A stretch of DNA of 64,000 nt from Plantago major (lineage: Eukaryota; Streptophyta; Magnoliopsida; Lamiales; Plantaginaceae), in contig CM048839.1 in the NCBI GenBank assembly GCA_026545765.1, positions 52,436,677 through 52,500,676 of the forward strand, written 5' to 3'. This document shows positions 11,659 through 22,800 of the stretch, piece by piece. The notes under the pieces were generated by a model that was not told the DNA's origin, did no database searches, and saw only the letters and a list, made by a program, of their open reading frames with translations. Each line of letters begins with the position of its first letter. Position 1 is the first letter of the stretch. The translations under genes were made by a program, and so were the position numbers.

Positions 11659-13092
11659 TATTAGGAATATCTGTTTGTATTTTGATCATTCATCACATGT
11701 TCTTATCTTTGCCAGAAAGGTGATTAAGTACTCTTGGTTCACTTGAACATTGTAAAAGAGGAAATCACTGAGTATGATTAGTCTAGTAAATCTTGTATTA
11801 GGATTATAGGTCTCTGAGTGTAATTTTTATTTCCAAGAAGACCATGAAGATCAATCCTAGCAATGGAGCTTTTCTGAAGATTACAAGACCGGAGATTGCA
11901 CAAGATTTATGAAGACACCAAGGTTTAGTCACACTCCGAAAGACTATGTCCTTAATCCTTTCTTAAGTTCATTTAGTTACTTTTGAAACATGATTCTGGA
12001 ACATATGACATCATGAGTATGGAGCATGCAAGCCATCAGAAAGGCTAATGTATCCGTTGAAGACTACAGGACAAGAAATAGTACATGTGCATTAATTGCA
12101 TCGGCAGAAAAGCCGCTAAAAGCACAGTCCTCTCTGAGATATGAGACAAGGACTTCTGAGTACTCATTTCAAGATAAGTATAGACTGAATTTGAATTGTG
12201 TCTAACGGATAACATCCCAACGACTCTCTAATTCATCTATAAATATCACACACTTAGATGCTGAGAAATACGACCGAAGAACGATCTAACTTGCAAACTT
12301 ACAATCTAACAAAGTATTCTCTCAAGCACTCTACTACCCTTTCTGAAAGCTTTCTGTTGCTTGAAGAATCACTAGTAGTTCTAAGTTGTCCTGAACCTTA
12401 ACAAGAAATTGTTATTCGTGAAAGAGTTGAACTATTAGATAACCTTTCTGAAGCTCATTCTCCAGAACGAACATCAATTACTTGGGTCAATAAAGAGCAG
12501 ATTGCCATACACTGAACAAGTGTATTAAGTAGTCTTGTTCTATTAGGCTCTCTGAAAACATAACTGAAAAGTTATACGAGAAGCCTCTCTGATAAACCTT
12601 ATAACCAACACCATCAAGGCGTGGAGTAGAGGAAGTACTTGATTTGGGAAATCAGGGAATAACTCCAAGGTTATCTGAGTAGAGGAAGTACTTAGCTCTA
12701 AGAGCTGGGGAATAACTCAGGGGGAACATTTGGTTGGGAACCATTTGTTTAAGAATCTTAGAATATGATTTTTGTAAGGTGAACTCAATTATCTGTTCTA
12801 GTGAATTCTAGGTCTCAGAAAGACCGAAGTGGATTAGTTGGAGGATTACACCACCTCCAGATACCACTATACTTGCTGTGTTATTTACCTTTCTGTATTT
12901 ATCTTTCAGCAAAGCACACACACATACTTATTGTTTCTGCACTTACCTATCTTAAAGTCTTCCGCGCTCTGAATCTAAGTATCAGAAACCCCCCAGGTTT
13001 CTGAGAAACTGTGTTTATCGACAAAAGTTTTTAAAAGACTTTTCACCCCCCCCCCCCCCTAGTCTTTTACTTTGCCGTTATCTGGACCAACA
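11659..13092 (+). repeat. LTR_E: 3' LTR of E1 (subfamily 1)
   Basis: The LTR starts TATTAGGAATATCTG (first dinucleotide mutated from TG) and ends GGACCAACA, 1434 bp. A TATAAATA box at 12238-12245 marks the U3 promoter. Two 44-nt paired units lie at 12623-12719. An AAAAGACT / AGTCTTTT inverted repeat surrounds a 14-base poly-C run near 13040-13072. U3 shares the block GATCATTCATCACATGTTCTTATC with LTR_F only; the other four LTRs have GATCAGCAACCTAATGACTTATC instead. No second LTR is in the window to date the insertion. Confidence 0.9.
12623..12719 (+). other. Two tandem 44-nt hairpin units in LTR_E
   Basis: Unit 12623-12666 has outer arms GGAGT/ACTCC and inner arms GATTT/AAATC. Unit 12676-12719 has outer arms TGAGT/ACTCA and inner arms AGCTC/GAGCT. 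Both keep GAGGAAGTACTT between the left arms and GGAATA between the right arms. They lie downstream of the TATA box, so in the 5' leader of the genomic RNA. Confidence 0.7.
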
Positions 13093-13949
13093 CTCCCAAC
13101 TCGGGCAAGGCATGCACCAATCAAATCCGGGCAAGGCATGCACCAATTCGGGCAAGGCATGCTCCATTCGGGCAAGTCGTACCCAAATCCAAGCAAGTCA
13201 TCTTACTATAGGCTGTCTGTCAGCTCATCCAACCAAAGGTGTTTGCTTGTAAGCTACCACCTTGCGGTTGACTTGTCAAACTAAAATTGTTAGCCCGCAA
13301 GCTCCAACCCATCCAACCAAAGGTGTTTGCTTATGAGCTACCACCTTACGATTGGCTTGTCAAACTAAAATCTTCAGTCTGCAAGTTTTTCATCTTGCTA
13401 GATTGAATTGCCCATGTCGAAATTTTTCAGTCTGCATGTTTTCCATCTTGCTAGATTGAATTGCCCATGTCGAAATTTTCAGTCTGCAAGTTTCCGTCTT
13501 GCAAGACTGAATTGTCCATCTTGAAAATCTCAGTCTGTAAGTTTCTATCTTACTAAATTCACTCGTTCAATTTTGAATGTCATTCTGTAAGTCTCCGACT
13601 TACTAGATTGACTTGTCCAACTGAGAATGTCAGTCATTAAAAATCCATCTCGCCAGGTTGTTTGTTTCCAGCCGAGCGTGTCCGTCAGTAAGCTTCTGCA
13701 TTGCAAGTTGACGACTTGCTCTGCCTAGCTAACCACAAGATCACTACGAGTGGCATCCACCTCCCTAACCAGTCGCTCTCCTTATCAATGAGCTTACTAT
13801 TTGTTATTCCAGCATACTTACGGGACGATTGATACCTATGAAGGAGCAGAATATCATCCGCCTACGATCTGGCGTGCGTCATTTTTTTGGGCATGAAACT
13901 TCTATTCTCCGACTCGAGACACTCGACTCGAAGAGTGGGGGACAAACTG
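13093..13949 (+). repeat. Tandem-repeat-rich region, probably the 3' untranslated part of a gypsy-like element
   Basis: Three repeat families follow one another. About four copies of a 16-20-nt unit containing GGGCAAGGCATGC lie at 13097-13170. Two copies of an ~80-nt unit starting CATCCAACCAAAGGTG are at 13227-13372. About five diverged copies of a ~55-60-nt unit starting CAGTCTGCAAG are at 13374-13640. The region ends in a purine run (GAGTGGGGGACAAAC, about 13934-13949) that looks like a polypurine tract. Tandem repeats just upstream of the 3' LTR are known from Tat-lineage gypsy elements. The lineage assignment is inference. Confidence 0.45.
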
Positions 13950-14956
13950 TATTGGACAAAATTCGCTCTTTGTCAACTAGACTGACGAACCAATCCATCA
14001 AGGCTACGGCCCAATCCGCGATCCACTAATGAGTCCATCTTGGCTTCATACGCGAGTTGGACTCCAAAGTCCAATTAGTGAACCCACCAAGCTAAGTCAT
14101 CCATCCAACAGTCCACATGCTATCTGACTCTCTCGACCTCACCAACCTTCCAGCTGGTTGACAAGCTAGCTAGCTCACCCAGCTCGCCCGACCTTGCCAG
14201 CTACCGAAGTGTTTGACAAGCTAGCTAGCTCACCTCGCATGACTGACTCTGTCAGTCAGCACTCGACTAACAAACTAACCAACTCATATTGCTTGGCCGA
14301 CTCAGTCAGTCAGTAAGCAACCAACTCGCGTTGCTTGACCGACTCAGTCAGTCAGTAAGCAACTGACTTGAAAGGACTCCTCCAACTACGTGAGACAAAG
14401 TCCAACCCACTTAGCCAGGTCCAACAGCCTCACCCGAGATTCGCGGACAGACCCCAACGATGGATTAACTATATAGAGAAGGATGGTGAGACATGGAAAG
14501 GGCATCGCATTCTGACTGCAACAAACCCTAGCAATCTATCTCTCACGCCTCCATCTCTCAAGCTCACTGATCAACGCTCTCAACCATCCACCATCGTCCA
14601 TCACCAACCACCGTCATCCACCATCGTCCATCACCAACCACCGTCATCCACCTCTGTCAGACGATTACCAGCTAGCTCCCTCCTACAAGGTCAGCTAGCC
14701 CACTGCCGGTGCTCATCCACCACGTTGCCGAACCAACAGGATAAGTCGACGCTTGCCGTCATCTCTCTCCTACCTCTTTCATTTGATTACGCTGTCTGCC
14801 AGTCATCTAACTTGAGCGTCGGAGTCCATACGGTCGGCACCACACCGGTGCCACCTTGGAACCTCACGTCTCTGTTTGCTACTGTTGCCTTGCAGGTTGC
14901 TGGTGCCCCCCAATTTCTAACCCTAATTTGATTGTAGATTTCTGAGCGTCTACACA
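13950..14956 (+). repeat. Probable gypsy-like LTR
   Basis: It starts TGTATTGGAC right after a PPT-like purine run. It contains repeated CAGTCAGTCAG blocks (14240-14365), two copies of GACAAGCTAGCTAGCTCACC (about 14160-14236) and a TATATAG box near 14470. The right end is uncertain, near 14956 (...GCGTCTACACA). No coding sequence was recognised. The short duplicated CACCATCGTCCATCACC stretch near 14590-14645 is a local tandem duplication. Confidence 0.35.
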
Positions 14957-15300
14957 TATAATAATAGCGTATGTTTCAACTAAAGTTCTGCAAGGAGAAA
15001 AGGATAATGAATAAAAGGTTTTTTTGTTATACAATGTTACGTAAGTTATATAGTTAGTAGTAGTACTGGAGTTAAAAGTTAAAGTTGCTAGCAATATAAA
15101 AAATTATGATGGATGTATAATTTATGCCTATCTTGTCAATTTATGCATAACTTGAAGAAACTAACTTGTGGAGTATCAATTTGTTGGATACTGCATATTT
15201 GTGCCAAAGTCCATCTATACGCATCTCTTGTGTTAATATACTGGACTTATAATTGTAAATAAAGCCAATAATATGCAAGTTGAAATTTTATACTATAAGA
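14957..15300. other. AT-rich spacer
   Basis: I see no gene, splice signal or repeat boundary in this AT-rich stretch between the gypsy-like LTR and the first MITE. Confidence 0.4.
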
Positions 15301-15301
15301 T

Positions 15302-15545
15302 ACTCCCTCCGTACTAATTTCATTTTTCCCGTATTCCGTTTTGATCCGTCCCAATTCAATTATCCATTCCTTTAATGGAAAATCTATCTCTTACTTTATT
15401 CATTATCTTTCATACTTTATTCACTATTTCTCCTACTGTATTCAATTTCTTTCCTACTTCATTACCATCTCTCCTACTTTATTCATTTTTTTCTTAAAAC
15501 TTGTGTCCGGCCCCGTGGGTAATTAAACCGGGACAGAGGGAATAT
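15302..15545. mobile_element. Stowaway-like MITE
   Basis: The left end CTCCCTCCGTACTAATTT and right end AAACCGGGACAGAGGGA form imperfect terminal inverted repeats of the Stowaway type (consensus CTCCCTCCGTCC), flanked by TA. It is about 245 bp with a pyrimidine-rich body of repeated CCTACTTTATTCA-like units. Non-coding, mobilised in trans by a Tc1/mariner transposase. Confidence 0.7.
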
Positions 15546-15559
15546 ATTTTACTAATTAC

Positions 15560-15832
15560 TCCCTCCGTCCCATAGAAGTTGTCCACTTTTGGCATTTTGG
15601 GCGTCCCGGTAGAGTTGTCCACTTTCAATTCTTTGTCATTTTAGAAATAATTATATAATTTTATATCCTCTACTACTCCTAAAAAAGTCAAAAAGTATCT
15701 TAAACAATCAAACCAACTACCAATAAAGTCATAAAGTAAACTCCACATGTACTATATAGCTTTATAATATTACTCTCCTTAAAACCTGTGCATGAACAGT
15801 AACGTGGACAGCTTCTCCGGGACGGAGGGAGT
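15560..15832. mobile_element. Stowaway-like MITE
   Basis: CTCCCTCCGTCCCATAGAAG at the left is matched by CTTCTCCGGGACGGAGGGAG at the right, flanked by TA. It is about 273 bp and non-coding. It sits only about 15 bp from the preceding MITE but differs in its body sequence. Confidence 0.8.
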
Positions 15833-16022
15833 ATGTATTTAGTTTGTTTTATGTCCACCCACCAATCTGGCCGCCAATCCACCCGCATTGTAATCACCCG
15901 ACCCATCATGGGTTGAGAAAGTGATTTACTCGCCGTGGTTTATTATTTTAATCACCCGCCTATTGTGGGTCGGTTTAGATTTTGCTAAAAAACCGCGTAT
16001 ACCCGCCCGCGATCACCCCTAC
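15833..16022. mobile_element. hAT-like non-autonomous end (tentative)
   Basis: The sequence is rich in ACCCGCC / GGGTCGG blocks and ends CCCGCGATCACCCCTA. In reverse orientation that resembles the TAGGGGTG... start common to plant hAT MITEs. The other end is not clear. Tentative. Confidence 0.3.
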
Positions 16023-16109
16023 TATGCTGAAGGTTCGACCAACTCAAAGGCAAAACAACCAAAAACTCCATCACCTTACACACCGGGTTAATCAGACAAT
16101 AGGAGGAAA

Positions 16110-17345
16110 AGGAAACCAAACGAAGTGTCAGTCACTAGATGTGGTTGTGAAGCTGGAATGAAAGTAACATATTGTAGATAGACGAACTTGTTCATAGTTG
16201 CTTCACACTACATGATTCACACTCACCCATACATTAGACCTGAGTGGAAACACCTCCACCGGGTGGAAAGAAAGATTACACCTCATAAAGCAAATGTTAT
16301 AAATCCTCTCACTACTAATCGACCGCAGACCTACCTCCCTCTTGTTCGATTCAATAATGTTATTCTTAGATCTTGTTAGTGAGATTGAGAAAAAGAAAGC
16401 TATTTCTAGATTGTTCGAATTTCTAGGTATACTTGCATTTAGGTATATGGCAGCCAACTCTTGTGGAACAGAGCATGTGGGGCACACTGTAAGGGACCAC
16501 ATAAACTACGGTTGAGATCCCATGAAACAGGTGGTGCAGATGCCTAACATGTAGTCCATTTGCTACAATGTAGATAACAAGATAACTCGGAGTTCTACTA
16601 TGATATGCTATTAGACAAAGAAGCAGATTATGTGGGTTATTTTGGGCGGATGCAATGATGAGGGACTATTACAAGATTTTTGGTGATGTTGTAGTCTTCG
16701 ACACAACATTCAGGACCAATAAATATGAATTGATTTGTGCTCCAATTGTTGGATAAACAATCATTGGAGCAACTCGATGTTTAGGTGTGCATTTTTGGCA
16801 AATGAGCAAAAAGACTCATTTGTGTAGCTTCTTGAAAAATTTCTCAAATGTATGAATTCATAAAGATGCTCGACTCAATATTCACGGACCAAGATGTTGC
16901 AATGTCAAAAGCAATAGAAGAGGTCAATTGTTTATGTTTTAGTGAGAATTGCCTACTTTATATACTTAATAGTCTATGTTACAAAACTTCTCAAAAAAAT
17001 CATTTTCAGTGAAACTTGTCTCTATTATACACTTTATAGTATATGTTTCAATGAAAAATGCCTAGATTAATGATGTCACATGTGTTTAAAGATCAGACGA
17101 GGCACAGGTTATGTGTTTGGCACCTTGAGAAAAAAATACAATTAAGCCATTGCACTCTGCTAAGGAGTGATGTGACATTCAAAGAAAAGTTTGACCTAGT
17201 TTTGAAGTTATATCACAGCGAAGACCAATTCGAAAGGGAATGGCATTCCATGATTGAAGGGTATGATCTCCAAGAAAATACATGGTTTGCCAAATTGTAC
17301 GGAGTTAATCAGAGTTGGATCAAACCCGTACTCCCTTACATGCGG
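16110..17345 (+). pseudogene. FAR1-type (MULE-derived) transposase or transcription-factor pseudogene
   Basis: Scattered blocks in the right order match FAR1/FRS proteins. The N-terminal zinc-binding region reads TRCGCEAGM near 16130. A later block at 16188-16379 reads FIVASHYMIHTHP. The MULE transposase core reads FGDVVVFDTTFRTNKYE near 16680-16730, then TDQDVAMSKAIEEV near 16880-16922. The C-terminal block HRLCVWHLEKK is near 17101. Stops (e.g. near 16755) and frameshifts separate these blocks. About 130 bp at 16923-17060 interrupts the core and holds two diverged copies of an AGTGAAACTTG..TTATACACTTTATAGTCTATGTT-type unit. FAR1 proteins are light-signalling transcription factors domesticated from Mutator-like transposases; this copy is dead. 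Confidence 0.7.
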
Positions 17346-17678
17346 ATGGAATCGAATTCCACTCCTTGGATTTGGCATACTGATCTCTCTGATAGTTCTT
17401 TTGTTTTCAAACTCCATCTTCCTTAACAAACGAGCTTACGCAGAGATATAAGAATATAAAAATAAAGCAGATAAACGTATTTTTAGGTTTTTATGAGAGA
17501 ATAAACAAATACGGAAAAGAAAATATTTTTGAGTTTTTTGCTGTGGAAATCGATTCCCACGGGTTTTTATATTTTTTTTTTTGGTTTTATGATGTACATA
17601 TTAGAAAGTAGTGCAGAAAATAAAAGCGAATGAAAGAATTCAACTTATCTGGTCGAAACTTGCTTGAGCGGTCAAATG
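17346..17678. other. Unassigned AT-rich stretch, probably the interior of the adjacent LTR element
   Basis: No coding frame recognised. A short palindrome, GTGGAAATCGATTCCCAC, lies near 17543. Because the neighbouring primer-binding site reads on the minus strand, the interior of that element should lie on this side. Confidence 0.3.
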
Positions 17679-17696
17679 TCCCCGGCAGTGGCGCCA
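17679..17696 (-). promoter_or_regulatory. Primer-binding site of a gypsy-like element
   Basis: On the minus strand this reads TGGCGCCACTGCCGGGGA, close to the TGGCGCCGTTGCCGGGGA primer-binding site of many plant Ty3/gypsy (Tat/Athila-type) elements. It starts a few bases after an LTR end (...GTGCACATCA on the minus strand). Confidence 0.6.
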
Positions 17697-17701
17697 AATT
17701 T

Positions 17702-18640
17702 TGATGTGCACTCAGAGATTTTAATTTCATTGTAGAACATGTAATCTCTAAATACAATCAAAGAATAAATTTATTTATGTCGGAAGTCTTCAAATCCACA
17801 GTTTATAGCGGAAAGCTGACTCGGGATGTCGTTCTCCACGGACACTTAGCATTGGAACAAGCAAATATCGTATGTAAATTGTAAGCAGAAAGTAAACAGA
17901 TGATTGCAGAACAGGTGATTAGATCGCAGTAAACCCTAATTCTATGATGAAATCGATGATGGTGATTGATGTAAAGGATCTCCGACCTCCCTCTGCTATG
18001 CTACTTCCAACTACTTAGAATCAAACAACGTACTAGCCGTCTACAGGCAGCAAAGAAACATGCCAAAAGGATCAAGTCGTAGTTAATCTAGACACCTTCA
18101 CTTATACCAACAATGTGTTGTGTCACTCAACACACTATCTCGTCACGTTTTCAGACAAATCACACAGGATAATGTAAAGTCCGTTACCAAGTCGTAGTTA
18201 GTAAGGATTTTCCACGTAAAGAGTCGGACGAATAAAGAACAAGTACGAAATTACGTTTTAAAACTAATCCATTAATATATCACGGTATATAAAGAAGTAG
18301 TAAAAGCCGAGTTACGACGGTTCGCCTTTACAAGAGAAAGTTAGCTACTCATATTATTCCTACAGACAGAAATCGGGAGGAGGAGGAGCTTAGTCTTTGA
18401 TGGTAAGGTTGCTCATTGACAAGATAAATCACGCAATTGACAGTTTATCCGAACTTAGTATGATCTTTTTTTACATTCGTCTTTTTCTTCGTGCATGTCC
18501 ACTTTAAAAATTGTAAGCCAAGATCAAGTGCTAGGTTTTGGCGAGTCAATCCCAGTGTAACTTTGATATTGGTGACGATGAAATGAAATCACTAGGTATT
18601 CCCTTGAGAACACTTATTCTATCCAACTTTAAATAAAATT
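17702..18640 (-). repeat. Gypsy-like LTR remnant (far boundary uncertain)
   Basis: It starts TGATGTGCACTC on the plus strand, which is the CA-terminal end of a minus-strand LTR next to the primer-binding site. I could not place the other terminus; the assignment runs out before the MITE at 18649. No open frame and no partner LTR were found. Confidence 0.35.
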
Positions 18641-18649
18641 GTCAAGTAC

Positions 18650-18899
18650 TCCCTCCGTCCCGGAGAACTTAATACATTAGGTTAACGCGCAGTTTTATGC
18701 AAAAAGTTAAAGTAATGATAGAATATAGAAAAAGTGAGAAAAAATGTACTTTTAGTGGCAAAATGTGTAATTTAAGTGTAAAGTTGAGATTGTTTATTAT
18801 TTGTTTGGTGTGGGATAGCTTTCTTTTTTGGTAATGTATGAAGTTCTGTGGGACGGCTAAAAATGGCAATTGTATGAAGTTCTGCAGGACGGAGGGAGT
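18650..18899. mobile_element. Stowaway-like MITE
   Basis: CTCCCTCCGTCCCGGAGAAC at the left and GTTCTGCAGGACGGAGGGAG at the right form terminal inverted repeats flanked by TA. It is about 250 bp. A second inverted GAAGTTCTG motif lies just inside the right end. Non-coding. Confidence 0.8.
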
Positions 18900-19898
18900 A
18901 CTACGTTAGTGTTAATAGAAGGTTCTTGATCGATCGGTAGTATATTCAGAGTGACTATAATCAATAAACACCGAAGTAGACCCGGTCTACATGTGAATTT
19001 TCCCATAAACACCTGGCCGGAGCTGAAGATAAGACAAGCCCAGGCCCCAGTCCTATTGTGAGCTACCCCAGACAGAATCTGAACTCGGAAACACGAGGTT
19101 CCCAGATGCAATCACCATTTGCAATGATCTAACAACAAGAAGGCACAACTTATCCTGTTGCCATTTTTCATCGCAGAACCACCAGTTACTTTTGGTGGTT
19201 CTCGGAGGCTCAAATCAACACCTATCGATTACAAGATGGGCCAATAACTTACCAGCCTCCCCCCATATTCACTCTACTCCATCAACTAAGGCTGTTATGT
19301 CACATATTAGCAGCAGTACAATTTTAATAGGTCATAGCATACCTTCTGAGTTGCAAGTCTAGCACTAGCAATACAACACACATCATATGATCATTGATCA
19401 ACAGATCAAAACATTTCTACTTGAAAAGCAGAACCTAATAAACACCCAATATCATGTCAGACGGCGAAAGGCACACTTGTGCTTCTTCGTTTGTTGTAGA
19501 AACAAAAGCTTGCACTATTAACTAACTATACTACTCCATATCCTTGGAGCACACAACTATAATAATTGGATGGATATCCAATTACTCGAGCATTGAAGCA
19601 TTAAATTCAGTAGTTGCTGGTAAATACTAGTCACAAGTAGCTTTCTAACAATTTATATTTAAATGATTGATAGATTTTTAGTCCAAAATACCGACTACTA
19701 GTACTATGTCAAGAAAATGTGTCTTATCCACAACCACCAAAATGACCGGTATAGTATCGAATGCAAGTACAACAAACTCTCCCCCTCCCATAATTCCGTT
19801 CGATATAATCACAAAGGTTTTATAAAACCAAGCCAGTGAAGTGCATACCATTAAGAGTTGCACTTGAAATAGTGTACCTTATTGTATCAATGAGTCTT
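18900..19898. other. 3' flank of the XS-domain gene
   Basis: About 1 kb downstream of the minus-strand host gene. It should hold that gene's 3' untranslated region near 19898, but I see no unambiguous end. No coding frame or repeat boundary recognised. Confidence 0.4.
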
Positions 19899-22800
19899 TT
19901 ATTTAGACTGCCTAACATCCGTTATGCTCACAATTGACACCTTTTTCTTGATCTCAAAAGTCACCTTGTCAAGATCAGCCGCTGTCGCTAGATGACCATA
20001 TAATACTCGTTTTTTCTCTCCAGTCTTGGGGTCCAATTTCATCACGTTTGAATTGTTTTCGTCTTCCTTACCATGCATACTGGATTGCACCTGGGCCCAC
20101 GACTTTCGCCCTCGCCTCTCTCGCTCAAAGTAATCTGCCAGGCGCAAGGCCTCCTTTAAACCAGATTCATCAGGAGAGAACTTCACAGCATGGATGCCCA
20201 CGTGTCCTTCCCTCGAGAACAAGGACATCGACTTGCCACTAGAAAATCCAAGATCTAGAAAGTAATATTCATAAAAGCTAGAGTGAGTATCCAAGATCTA
20301 AAAGTTGGAAAGATCTCCAAAAATCAATACACAGATAAGCATGCATAAAAGTAAACAATTAGTACAAAACCTAGACTTGGTTCCCCTTGCTAGTCCCGAT
20401 AGTTTAAAGCATGCTGGCATTGCACAGAAAACTTTATCACATCTTTCTCAGCTTTAAGCTGTATATTCTGATAATATAGCTGCCTTTTTTATCATGCCAA
20501 CAAACACACTTATCAAAATGTTGCTAAACAGAGAAGAGGTGCCCATCGCAGATACAGTGAAAGCCATAAAAAGGAATATTCTTCAGACATTATAACATAA
20601 TGCTAGATAAGTTTTACTTGGTTCTTAGTTACGTTTACAAAAAACATAACACCATATTTTTTTAAACTGATAAGATGGGCAAGAAAAACTATTTCTGGAC
20701 AGAACACGTGGATCAATAACTAAAACATCAGAAGCTGACTATTGTACAGCCAGCTTCCCGGGGCATACTCCTGGTGAAGGCTAAATGGCTAATAGTCTGA
20801 TACAAATACCATTTAGTATTAGCGGGTCTAAAAGCATGCTTTTGGTAGGAGCTCGTTCGGCAAAATAAGGAAGGCAAGGACTAAGAGATGGTCCCCCATT
20901 TCTCTTAGGGAAGGATAGGATATGAGACAATCCCATGTCACATTTTGATCCCTCCACAGATGAAGGATTACTAGTCACAGGCTTGGAAAACAATCTGTCA
21001 GGTTCTCTCAGTTGTAAGCAACTGGAATCTTCATCCTTGGCTAAATTAAGAGAAAGATAAACCACTTTCCCTTTCTCACGCTCTCTATTCAATACTAGAC
21101 ATAACACCATAGTTGGGGAAGGAGAGATAAACGAACATTATCTCAACAAAAGCTTCCAGGTAGTACTTCGATTTAAATAAATCCCGGTTATTATATGGGA
21201 CTCTTCATTAATCATTTTCCCAGAAGCAATTAAATAGAAAAAACACGGGTCGATTATATCAAAGCTGTTTAAGCTCAGCTATGCTTACACCCAAAACACA
21301 AAAGTAAATCATTATCAAGAAGAGTGATGATTAGCAAACCAAATAATCAAAATGATGATTAGCAGATATTAGAACCTCCCCTGCCCAAAGAGAGAAATAC
21401 ATAGTAACACTCAACTCACACATATCAGACAATTTAGTGTCTCAGAGTTTCCAAGTAAAATTCATAGGGGATACTTTTAGACCAAAACATTACAGGTCAA
21501 AGGAACTTCTAATCATTAAGTGGGTATTTGCAACAACTTGTACCTTAATTTAAGCTTTAGTTGATTTGGAATGTTTGATTAGTCAAAGCTTCTAACTGAG
21601 ACATCTAATACTAAGTTGGAAAGGCTGATGTGGTGAAGTTGGTATATTCAGAAGAGCCTGGTGGTTACTTAGAGAACTAATAATCAACAAATATTATTCA
21701 TGTAAAACAAAATATATAATTCTACTTGAAACAGAAAAACATAAATCAGTGAGCTAATTATCCAAGACTATCTTGATGAAATCAATAATCAAGTATAACG
21801 AACCAGATTACCAGAAAGGAGAGCGACATACTAAAAGAACAATTATACGGATATGAAACACTGCAAGTGTAAAGTAGACTTCAGAAGAAAACTAAGGTGC
21901 CAACAGTTAAAGAGACTAAATATAGCCAATGAGCATAAAGACCTATTCCCTAATGAGCCCACAATAACAGAGACAAAGGCATGGCAGCATTTCTCTCTTG
22001 CTGCTGATATGCATCTTTATTTTAACAAAAAAGGATCAAAAGCAAAATATTGTAGTAAACATAACGTTACAGCAAGTCAATGCCAAACAAAGCAGAAGGT
22101 CCAAATTAGATACCTGACCGGGCACCCACTTTGCTAAATATCAGAGAGGGACGGGAACTAAGAGTTGGTATAGAGGATCAAAGCTATTAGAGTTTGCGTT
22201 TTCCAGAACGGCCTGGACTTGGTATGTAATAAACCAGTCCAAGACCGTCCTTTACACCAACCAAATCAGGTCCACCACACCCTCCCTCCCTCCCACTAAT
22301 AAATAGTTTCATTTTAATAGTTTTTCCTAACGAAAACAGTTACTGTAGAGCCCATATCGGGCTAATTTACTCTCTCCTCTATAATTTCATTCTAATATTT
22401 ATTTAACGAAAAACAATTACCATGTATGATCATGGCATCATGCCAAACTAAACAACCCTAATTACTATTCTTATGCAACCGATAAAGTCATAAAACACTC
22501 TACATCCAAAATAAAATTGTTTACTTGTCAAATCCAATGTTAACTCCCCAAATCAGTATCCTGTCAAAATCTGCTAACATTCTTAGCCCAAGAGGCTGTG
22601 ATCATTCGAGTAGCAAAAGGCCCATGTTGCTATTGTGTAGCATCTAACGGCACGCATAGTGGACCTTTGCAATTGACTTAGCCAACTGGTAAACCATTAC
22701 ATATTTTTATTTGATGAACTAAGGTAAGAGCCTAAGATAACAAAAACAGACATGGAAACCACAACACACATTGATAATCAATATATATACTGGGAACAAT

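Larger units (their letters stand above)
1..13092 (+). mobile_element. E1: Ty1/copia (Sirevirus-like) retrotransposon, 5'-truncated by the window edge
   Basis: The order gag, protease, integrase, reverse transcriptase, RNase H, an extra large gene, polypurine tract and 3' LTR is visible on the plus strand. Integrase before reverse transcriptase defines Ty1/copia. A long coiled-coil gag plus an extra gene between pol and the 3' LTR is the Sirevirus layout. The 5' LTR and early gag lie outside the window. All three genes carry frameshifts and stops, so the copy is dead. Its 3' LTR belongs to the same subfamily as LTR_F (52781-53849) and differs from those of E2, E3 and E5. The copy appears to have landed in the untranslated 3' part of a gypsy-like element (13093 onward). 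Confidence 0.9.

Noticed and set aside
13093..13640. CRISPR-like repeat spacing
   Set aside because: Repeats are diverged tandem units without constant spacers, in a plant nuclear context.
20781..21110. 109-codon minus-strand frame in intron 2
   Set aside because: No recognisable domain and no splice signals linking it to the XS exons.
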